13,578 nucleotides of DNA from Desulfobacula sp. (GTDB lineage: Bacteria; Desulfobacterota; Desulfobacteria; Desulfobacterales; Desulfobacteraceae), in contig JAOZRF010000020.1 of assembly GCA_029940245.1 (NCBI GenBank), forward strand, positions 1-13,578, in the 5' to 3' direction. Made by a program: the position numbers and the translations under genes. Every line of letters begins with the position of its first letter. The first letter of the stretch is position 1. This document shows, piece after piece, positions 8,358-13,578 of this stretch. Under the pieces are notes generated by a model. The model did no database searches. It was given only the letters and a program-made list of their open reading frames with translations, and was not told where the DNA came from.

Positions 8358-10982
8358 ATGCATTATTTAAGTGCAATACTTCCGCTGTTTTCTTCCATTC
8401 TTTTTTTGTGCCTGGGTATTACTGTATATTTTCTGTCCAAAGGAGAATTGCGAGGCGTTTTTTTAAGATTCTGTTATATAACTTTCCACTGGCAGTTTTC
8501 ATGGGTTTTACTTTTTTCTCTCCATAACAGCGAGTATTCAGACCTGATCTGTAAAATTGGATACTCTGGGATCATCTTCCTTCCCATAGCCTTCTATGAA
8601 ACCATTATTCATTATCTGAATCGTTCTAAAAAATACCTGCCCTGGTTTTATTTTCTCGGTTTTCTTTTTTTAATCAGCTTATGGACAAGCAACCTTTTCA
8701 TCAAAGGTGCCTATCTCCAGTCCTTTGGATATTATCCCGAGGCCGGCATACTCCATGTCGGCTATATGATGATGGTCGCTATTTTATTGATTTTGGTTCT
8801 TTTTATATTGTACCGGGAATTAAAAGAAGAAAAAAAACGCATCAGAAAAATCCAGATGCAATTCTTTTTTGTTTCAACTATTTTCTTCTGTTTTTCAGCC
8901 ATTGATTACTTATTGAATTACCCGGCTCTAATCCAAAAATTAAATGTCCAGCTATATCCTTATGGCGTTTTCTTTATCAGCTTCAGCATGCTGGTATTTA
9001 TTTTGTCCCATTTCATAACCCTCAACCTGACTCTTGAAAATCGTGTGACATTAAAAACAGCCCAGTTGAAAAATTCTGTTGAAGCCCTGGAAGAGGCAGC
9101 CCGCATTAAAAAAGATTTTATTGCAAATATCACCCATGAGTTACGAACCCCATTGACATTAATCCGAGGATGGACAGATTTTATAATTGACGGGGAATCG
9201 GGAAAAGTCCCTGCAAAACTGATAAAAATAATCGATAAAATTGCTCTGCAAACGCTGAATCTAACTGAAAAAATAAATGAACTGCTTAAAATATCAAAAT
9301 TCGATGCAGGAATGGAAAAGCTTGTTTTAACAAAAACCGATATTGATAGTACCATTTTTCAAATTGTATCCAGTTTCAAAGGGCTTACAGACCAGAGCCG
9401 GATTGATCTTAAATACGCTTGTGAATCAAAAACAGGTGATGTCTTTATTGATAATGAAAAACTCAAGGACATTTTAAATAACCTGATCCGAAATGCCTAT
9501 AAGTTCACAGAAAAAGGCGAAATCACGATTACCCTGCAAAAGATGAATGACTGGATGGTTATTAAAGTCAAAGATACAGGGATTGGCATGTCCCAAAAGA
9601 TTCTGAAAAGTATTTTCCAAAGATTTCACCAAGGTGACAGCTCCAAAACAAGGAAGTATGAGGGCACTGGTCTTGGGTTGGCCATTGTCAAGGATTCTGT
9701 TGAGATAATGCACGGCACTATCTTTGTTGAAAGTGTTGAGAACAAGGGAACGCTTTTTACTATAAAACTTCCCATGGATCTTGAACTCCGGGAAACAGGA
9801 TCCATTATTGAAAATAGGACAGAAGAGCGCCGAACAAAGCATACTGATTACGGGTCAAAGGACAGGAGAAAAAAAGATCGAAGATTGACCGACCTTGCTA
9901 AAATAAACAATGAAGACATCATCAGGATTTCAGCATCTGATAAAACCCTTTCCTCACAGAAAACCATAAAAAGAATCATCCCAAAAAATTCCATGGGTGT
10001 TATCCTTATTGCTGAAGACAACACTGGTATCCAGGATTTTTTAAGCACTGCATTAAAAGGATATACATTGCTTATTGCATCCAATGGGCAGGCTGCCTGG
10101 GAGGTCATCCAACAGGAAAACCTGCCCGACCTTGTTATTTCAGATATAATGATGCCGATTATGAATGGATATGCCCTTCTTGAAAACATCAGAACCCATA
10201 AAAAAACAACAAGCCTTCCCGTTATTATTATCACCTCACTGACCGAACAGGGGGACAGAATAAAATCCCTTCAACTCGGTGCTGATGATTATCTGACAAA
10301 GCCATTCCACCATCTGGAGCTTCAGGCAAGGGTTAAAAATGTACTCAGTCTTCATAAGCTGGAAAGGGAGAAAACACGATCAGAACAGCTTGAGGTTTTC
10401 CTGATGGTTCTTGCCTCAGTTATCGAATCAAAAGACACCTATACCGGTGGTCATGTTGAGCGGGTAGCAAGCTTTTCCAGAGATCTTGCCCGGAAAGCAA
10501 ATCTGCCTGAAATCCTGGTAAATGATATTTATATGGGCACCATTGTTCATGATGTAGGGAAAATAGGTATAAAAGATGAGGTGCTCAATAAACCCGGCAA
10601 ACTCACACAGGAAGAATTTGAGCATATCAAGACCCATCCTGTAATTGGAAAAAATCTTCTGTCAAAGCTTAAGATTGCACCAATAGCAGTGAATATAGCA
10701 TATTACCACCAGGAGAAATGGAATGGGACAGGGTATCCCTGCGGCATCAGCAAAAAAAATATCCCCATTGAGGCCAGGATCGCCACTATTGCAGACTACT
10801 GGGACGCCATTACTTCAGAACGTCCCTACCGAAAAGCCATACCCCTTAAAAAAGCCATTCAGATCATGAATGAAGAGCGGGGAAAATCTTTTGACCCTGA
10901 ATTGTTTGACCTGTTCATGGATGAAAACGACAAATTGTATTTAAAACACCTCAGCAGTGGCAAACTAAAAGAATTGATTTAA
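8358..10982 (+). CDS. Seven-TM hybrid histidine kinase with receiver and C-terminal HD-GYP domain
   Basis: This 874-residue inner-membrane signalling protein starts with seven hydrophobic segments (about 3-28, 36-56, 63-87, 93-114, 134-155, 164-188, 199-220), like the HisKA_7TM sensor family. A short coiled coil leads to the dimerisation domain with phospho-acceptor His260 in THELRTPL. The ATPase domain has N-box Asn375/Asn379, G1 DTGIG (406-410), F-box 420-423 and G2 GTGLG (436-440). A basic linker (about 480-545, with two DRR units) precedes a receiver with acidic pair Glu553/Asp554, phospho-acceptor Asp596, Thr626 and Lys648. The HD-GYP domain (about 680-850) carries His699, HD 731-732, Lys735, His760, His784, Asp813 and GYP 792-794. 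The usual HHE is HQE here (784-786), so one expected metal ligand is replaced. Likely role: a membrane signal drives phosphorelay to the receiver, which controls c-di-GMP hydrolysis in the same chain. It is co-transcribed with the PilZ-thioesterase gene and lacks a strong ribosome site, suggesting coupling. Confidence 0.9.
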   Translation: MHYLSAILPLFSSILFLCLGITVYFLSKGELRGVFLRFCYITFHWQFSWVLLFSLHNSEYSDLICKIGYSGIIFLPIAFYETIIHYLNRSKKYLPWFYFLGFLFLISLWTSNLFIKGAYLQSFGYYPEAGILHVGYMMMVAILLILVLFILYRELKEEKKRIRKIQMQFFFVSTIFFCFSAIDYLLNYPALIQKLNVQLYPYGVFFISFSMLVFILSHFITLNLTLENRVTLKTAQLKNSVEALEEAARIKKDFIANITHELRTPLTLIRGWTDFIIDGESGKVPAKLIKIIDKIALQTLNLTEKINELLKISKFDAGMEKLVLTKTDIDSTIFQIVSSFKGLTDQSRIDLKYACESKTGDVFIDNEKLKDILNNLIRNAYKFTEKGEITITLQKMNDWMVIKVKDTGIGMSQKILKSIFQRFHQGDSSKTRKYEGTGLGLAIVKDSVEIMHGTIFVESVENKGTLFTIKLPMDLELRETGSIIENRTEERRTKHTDYGSKDRRKKDRRLTDLAKINNEDIIRISASDKTLSSQKTIKRIIPKNSMGVILIAEDNTGIQDFLSTALKGYTLLIASNGQAAWEVIQQENLPDLVISDIMMPIMNGYALLENIRTHKKTTSLPVIIITSLTEQGDRIKSLQLGADDYLTKPFHHLELQARVKNVLSLHKLEREKTRSEQLEVFLMVLASVIESKDTYTGGHVERVASFSRDLARKANLPEILVNDIYMGTIVHDVGKIGIKDEVLNKPGKLTQEEFEHIKTHPVIGKNLLSKLKIAPIAVNIAYYHQEKWNGTGYPCGISKKNIPIEARIATIADYWDAITSERPYRKAIPLKKAIQIMNEERGKSFDPELFDLFMDENDKLYLKHLSSGKLKELI

Positions 10983-11022
10983 ATTTTTTTATTTTAAAAA
11001 AGACAAGCCCTTTACTTTCTAA

Positions 11023-11325
11023 CTATTTTTTTTGTGCTTTGGCTTTTGGGGGTGTGCTTTCTTTTTGCTCAGGCTTTTTTACAGCTTTTTTCTTTGGGTT
11101 GACGCCCCTTAAAATGGAAACCAGTTTATCCTTGTTTTCCGCCAGTAATAAAGAAATACCTTCAAGCTGATCTTCGCTGAGTTTTATTTTTGAACTTTCC
11201 AGGAATTCAAACAAATTGTCGGCAATATCGAGCATCTTATCATAGTCGTCTGCTTCTTTTTTTGTCGCAAATGTCATCTTTTCCTCTCCATTCCTGACAA
11301 CAATATATTTTACAATTACAGCCAT
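11023..11325 (-). CDS. yebG: YebG family protein (SOS-associated small protein)
   Basis: This 100-residue protein matches E. coli YebG (96 residues) through its first 70 or so residues as recalled: MAVIVKYIVVRNGEEKM against MAVEVKYVVIREGEEKM, then KKEADDYDKMLD (22-33) and LLLAENKDKLVSIL (59-72). In E. coli yebG is a LexA-controlled DNA-damage gene of poorly understood function. The C-terminal 25 residues differ: here they are Lys/Pro/Ala-rich and basic, whereas the E. coli tail is acidic, so nucleic-acid contact is possible. A good ribosome site, GAGGAG, lies 5 nt before the ATG. No CTGT-N8-ACAG LexA box of the E. coli type is visible upstream (11326-11400), so SOS control here is not supported by sequence. 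The gene converges with the kinase gene, about 40 nt apart, and lies downstream of the metF terminator. Confidence 0.88.
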   Translation of the reverse strand: MAVIVKYIVVRNGEEKMTFATKKEADDYDKMLDIADNLFEFLESSKIKLSEDQLEGISLLLAENKDKLVSILRGVNPKKKAVKKPEQKESTPPKAKAQKK

Positions 11326-11364
11326 TTTGTCTCCTCGATATCATTATTTTTCAATAGTCTTAAT

Positions 11365-11413
11365 ATAAAAAAGGATACGGGTAAAGGGGTTTCCTCTAAT
11401 CCTGCATCCTTTT
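11365..11413 (-). terminator. Hairpin terminator of the mvhD-metV-metF operon
   Basis: On the minus strand AAAAGGAT (11413-11406) pairs perfectly with ATCCTTTT (11376-11369). Inside is a second helix of AGAGG with CCTTT, and a T-rich run follows. The hairpin begins about 22 nt after the metF stop and ends before yebG, so it separates yebG from the met operon. The outer stem is flanked by A and T runs on both sides, so it could also act on plus-strand transcripts. Confidence 0.62.
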
Positions 11414-11435
11414 CATATTTTTTTTAAAAAGACTA

Positions 11436-12368
11436 CTATATTACCGGTCTTGGATAAAGACCGGCCCTTTCAATTATTTCAGGGACTTTTTCTTCCCATT
11501 CAATGGCCATGATGTGAAATCCTGAGACCCCTTTTAATTCCTTGAGTTCCTGGATATGCTCAACACAGATATTAATTCCCTCCTGGGCTTGTTTATCTTT
11601 GGGAACCCCTGAAAGACGAGCGATAATTTCATCAGGAACATCCATTCCCGGCACCCTTTTTTTCATGTATTTGGCCATACCCACTGATTTCATAGGGGTC
11701 ATACCGGCCATGATAAAGGTTTTTTCTGTCAGCCCCCTGTCATTTGCCCTTCTGATCCACTCTTTAAATTTATCTAAATTATAGATACACTGGGTCTGGA
11801 TAAATTCAGCACCACAGGCAATTTTTTTGGCAAGACGCGGCACCCTGATCTCAAAGGGATCGGCAAAGGGGTTGGCTGCAGCACCCACAAATATTTTGGG
11901 TGGACGTTTGATTGCATCCCCGCCCAGAAACTTTCCTTCATCCCTCATATATCGAACCGTCTGAACCAATTGCATGGAGTCAAGGTCATGTACATTCTGA
12001 CCCTGTGCACAATCACCAAAACTCTGGTGATCTCCGGAAAGGCACAGCATATTCGGGATATCAAAAGAGGCAGCACCCAGGATATCACTTTGAAGGGCTA
12101 CTCTGTTTCTGTCCCTGGTCACCATCTGGAGAACCGGTTCTATTCCCATGAGTTTGAGATGGATACAAGCGGCAAGGGAAGACATTCTTGTCATGGCAGT
12201 CTGGTTATCGGTTACATTGATGGCATCTACATAATCCCTTATCAAAGCACCTTTTTTTTTGACCTCTTCTGCATCACTTCCTCTGGGAGGTCCACATTCG
12301 GAAGTGACCCCGATGTGCCCTGCTTTTAACACTTTTTCCAGATTCCCGGCAGTATTTAAATCACTCAT
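11436..12368 (-). CDS. metF: 5,10-methylenetetrahydrofolate reductase (catalytic MetF-type subunit)
   Basis: This 310-residue TIM-barrel flavoprotein interconverts 5,10-methylene- and 5-methyl-tetrahydrofolate, the last reduction of the methyl branch of the Wood-Ljungdahl pathway, and also supplies methyl groups for methionine. Visible MTHFR signatures are TSECGPPRG (22-30) with Glu24 in the position of the catalytic glutamate, NVTDNQ (51-56), QMVTRDRNR (81-89), CLSGDH (108-113) and QTQCIYN (191-197). It lacks the C-terminal regulatory domain of eukaryotic enzymes, as expected for bacteria. Its ATG overlaps the metV stop (ATGA), so the two are translationally coupled and probably form a MetVF complex. 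The mvhD and HdrA-like genes upstream suggest that electrons come from an Hdr-type flavin/iron-sulfur unit, not directly from NAD(P)H, as in the acetogen Moorella with its hdrCBA-mvhD-metVF set. Direction depends on growth mode and cannot be read here. Confidence 0.93.
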   Translation of the reverse strand: MSDLNTAGNLEKVLKAGHIGVTSECGPPRGSDAEEVKKKGALIRDYVDAINVTDNQTAMTRMSSLAACIHLKLMGIEPVLQMVTRDRNRVALQSDILGAASFDIPNMLCLSGDHQSFGDCAQGQNVHDLDSMQLVQTVRYMRDEGKFLGGDAIKRPPKIFVGAAANPFADPFEIRVPRLAKKIACGAEFIQTQCIYNLDKFKEWIRRANDRGLTEKTFIMAGMTPMKSVGMAKYMKKRVPGMDVPDEIIARLSGVPKDKQAQEGINICVEHIQELKELKGVSGFHIMAIEWEEKVPEIIERAGLYPRPVI

Positions 12369-13033
12369 ATCTTCACATCCTCCCTGGTTACCGTCCTTGG
12401 ACCGCCTGCCCTGTCTGTGCTCCAGTCTTTGATCGGTGCAATTTTTTCATAATCATCCATCTTATTCAATGCTTTTAATCTGTCTATAATCAACTGCCAG
12501 GCACAGTCAAGATCTTTGTTGATCTCACATTTCCCATTTGTTGAACCGCCGCAGGGACCATTGAGAACTCTTTTGGCACACCTTGAAACCGGACATATAC
12601 CACCCGTTCTGGCAAGCACACATGAACCGCAGGCCTGACATCTTTCCGTCCAGAGCCCCCTGTCTTCATTGGCACCCAGACAAACGGTATTCACGCCCGG
12701 AATTAATGGTGTTGTCAAATATGTTTCCGCTGCAAACTGTACACCAACCCCGCAGGCAAGAGAAACAACAGCATCATAATCATCAATCTTGTTTCGGATT
12801 TCTTCCAGATACTCATGATCGCACTGGCGCTCCAGAGTTTTCTCATCAATCTTTTTTTCATCACCTTTATTGATGAAATACATTCTCAAAGCAGATGCCA
12901 GTATTTCCACTTCCTTTTTACCACCAGCTTCACAAACCGTCACACACTCGTTGCAGCCGAGTATCAGAAGTCGGTTGAAGTCTTTTACTTCATCAATAAT
13001 TTCTTCAAGGGGTTTTTTTTGTGCTATTATCAT
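12365..13033 (-). CDS. metV: MetV-type zinc/iron-sulfur subunit of methylenetetrahydrofolate reductase (MTHFR_C domain)
   Basis: This 222-residue cysteine-rich protein is the MTHFR_C partner found beside MetF in anaerobes with a Wood-Ljungdahl pathway. Cysteines cluster as GCNECVTVCEAGG (26-38), LACGVG (93-98) and then RCQACGSC, CPVSRCAK, GPCGGSTNGKC and LDCAW between about 131 and 178, suited to binding zinc and iron-sulfur clusters. In acetogens MetV joins MetF and the Hdr/Mvh electron carriers and is thought to pass electrons to the MetF flavin; that role is inherited by family. GAGG lies about 8 nt before the ATG. The gene is 40 nt downstream of mvhD and overlaps metF by 4 nt. The protein is complete with no sign of frameshift. 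Confidence 0.9.
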   Translation of the reverse strand: MIIAQKKPLEEIIDEVKDFNRLLILGCNECVTVCEAGGKKEVEILASALRMYFINKGDEKKIDEKTLERQCDHEYLEEIRNKIDDYDAVVSLACGVGVQFAAETYLTTPLIPGVNTVCLGANEDRGLWTERCQACGSCVLARTGGICPVSRCAKRVLNGPCGGSTNGKCEINKDLDCAWQLIIDRLKALNKMDDYEKIAPIKDWSTDRAGGPRTVTREDVKI

Positions 13034-13073
13034 AAGCCAACCTCATATTAAGCTGTTAATTATGTTTAATGCC

Positions 13074-13514
13074 TTAAGCCGCATTTTTTTTATTCTGTTT
13101 TGCCACCCGGATGGGACTCGGTCCTAAATTTCTGATTATATTATCCATTTCAATGGAATACTGAGCAAACAATGGGCCGTCACCGGCTGAAAGATTGAAC
13201 ATTTTCACACGCTCTCCTCCCACACCGATTTTATCAAGAATAGCAGCAGCCTGTTTAACTCGATTTTTAGCCCTGAAATTCCCCTCATTATATTGGCAAT
13301 CCCCTTCCAGACAACCCACCACATATACGCCGTCAACGCCTTTTTCAAAGGCTCTTAAAATATGAATAACATCAACCCTGCCAGTACAGGGGACACGAAT
13401 AATTTTAAAATTTGCCGGAATCTTCAATCTAATGGAACCTGCCAGGTCCGCAGCCGGATATCCTCAGTAATCACAGCAAAATGCCAGAATCACAGGTTGA
13501 AAATCATTTTTCAT
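13074..13514 (-). CDS. mvhD: MvhD/HdrD-delta-type hydrogenase iron-sulfur subunit, selenoprotein with in-frame UGA
   Basis: From the ATG at 13514 the frame reads 146 residues if the UGA at 13466-13464 is decoded as selenocysteine (residue 17). The start is MKNDFQPVILAFCCDY, then Sec, then GYPAADLAG. This matches the conserved MvhD opening FCC-x-W-C-x-Y-x-x-ADLAG with Sec in place of the third cysteine. Other expected MvhD residues follow: VPCTGRVD (41-48) and GCLEGDCQYNEGN (67-79). GGAGGGGG lies directly upstream of the ATG, and the ATG overlaps the previous gene's stop (ATGA), both strong support for this start. A conventional caller would begin at the TTG at 13427 and report a 117-residue protein lacking the Cys/Sec motif. 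MvhD carries a [2Fe-2S] cluster linking electron donors to HdrA; beside metVF it should link HdrA to methylenetetrahydrofolate reduction. Sec forms of this family are known in methanogens (VhuD). Confidence 0.9.
13434..13463 (-). promoter_or_regulatory. Candidate bacterial SECIS element of mvhD
   Basis: Directly after the UGA, the minus-strand segment 13449-13434 reads GGACCUGGCAGGUUCC. It can fold as GGACCU against AGGU-U-CC with a one-base bulge and a GGC loop. The loop begins 21 nt after the UGA and starts with G, which fits the bacterial SECIS rule as recalled (short loop with an early G, roughly 16-37 nt from the UGA). The bulged U is on the 3' side, unlike E. coli fdhF. A competing small helix, UCCG/CGGA with a GCUG loop, starts 5 nt after the UGA. 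Confidence 0.5.
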
Positions 13515-13578
13515 ATTACCCCCTCCAGCAAAGACTCCACCTTGCTGAGCAACTGGTTATCTTCATACCAGTTCAGTT
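13511..13578 (-). CDS. C-terminal end of an upstream gene, probably HdrA-like (partial, runs off the right edge)
   Basis: The minus-strand frame that ends with TGA at 13513-13511 is open to the edge and gives LNWYEDNQLLSKVESLLEGVI as its last 21 residues. Its stop overlaps the mvhD start as ATGA, so the two genes are one transcriptional and translational unit. Genes directly before mvhD are usually hdrA or its FAD/iron-sulfur relatives, and an amphipathic tail with an EDNQ-type turn resembles HdrA C-termini. The residues alone do not prove the family, because no cofactor motif is in view. Confidence 0.5.
   Translation of the reverse strand, partial: LNWYEDNQLLSKVESLLEGVI

Noticed and set aside
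9820..9900. Basic DRR-type repeat in the kinase-receiver linker as a possible DNA-binding segment
   Set aside because: Arg/Lys-rich linkers with such motifs are common low-complexity joints in these multidomain proteins, and no fold is suggested.
10983..11022. Possible terminator between the kinase gene and yebG
   Set aside because: The stretch has A and T runs only, with no GC-containing stem, so no intrinsic terminator can be supported.
13074..13427. Short 117-residue MvhD starting at TTG 13427
   Set aside because: It lacks the conserved Cys/Sec N-terminal motif and a ribosome site, whereas the UGA-containing frame to ATG 13514 has both and overlaps the upstream stop codon.
1..13578. CRISPR arrays, tRNA or rRNA genes, insertion sequences
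   Set aside because: No regularly spaced direct repeats, no cloverleaf-like sequence noticed, no transposase frame and no terminal inverted repeats were seen by reading; a dedicated tRNA scan was not possible.

Overview
The window reads as chromosomal DNA of an AT-rich, strictly anaerobic Gram-negative bacterium, most likely a sulfate-reducing member of the Desulfobacterota (Desulfobacteraceae-like). The main reason is the right edge. A MetF/MetV pair sits behind an MvhD-type electron-transfer subunit that carries an in-frame UGA at a cysteine position, and selenocysteine-rich Hdr/Mvh modules joined to C1 (Wood-Ljungdahl) enzymes are typical of such organisms. The RND pump, the periplasmic binding protein and the large multidomain c-di-GMP signalling protein also fit. 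This placement is inference from gene content, not from a search.

Layout, left to right. (1) 1-2817: a glycerol-3-phosphate-type ABC uptake locus. ugpB (minus strand) and the ATPase gene ugpC (plus strand) diverge from an AT-rich promoter region. ugpB is followed by an intrinsic terminator-like hairpin, and a possible start of a permease gene lies at the extreme left edge. (2) 2814-7313: a two-gene RND efflux operon on the minus strand, periplasmic adaptor then inner-membrane pump. No outer-membrane channel gene is in view, and the pump gene overlaps the 3' end of ugpC tail to tail. (3) 7314-7622: a 309-bp divergent intergenic region with a promoter-like sequence in each direction. (4) 7623-10982: a plus-strand two-gene signalling unit. 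A PilZ-like domain fused to a hotdog thioesterase is followed six bases later by an 874-residue protein with seven membrane segments, a histidine kinase, a receiver and an HD-GYP phosphodiesterase. (5) 11023-11325: yebG, a small protein known in E. coli as SOS-induced, on the minus strand. (6) 11436-13578: a minus-strand operon, in transcription order [HdrA-like tail]-mvhD(Sec)-metV-metF, ending in a hairpin terminator.

How the parts work together. The right-hand operon has the order of a flavin/iron-sulfur electron-transfer module delivering electrons to, or taking them from, methylenetetrahydrofolate reductase in the methyl branch of the Wood-Ljungdahl pathway. Its MvhD is a selenoprotein if the UGA is read as Sec; a conventional gene call would cut off the N-terminal Cys/Sec motif. 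The central pair is the best candidate for an undescribed system: a putative c-di-GMP-binding thioesterase encoded with a membrane kinase that ends in a c-di-GMP-degrading domain. The left side is ordinary nutrient uptake and efflux, apart from the split arrangement of the ugp genes.
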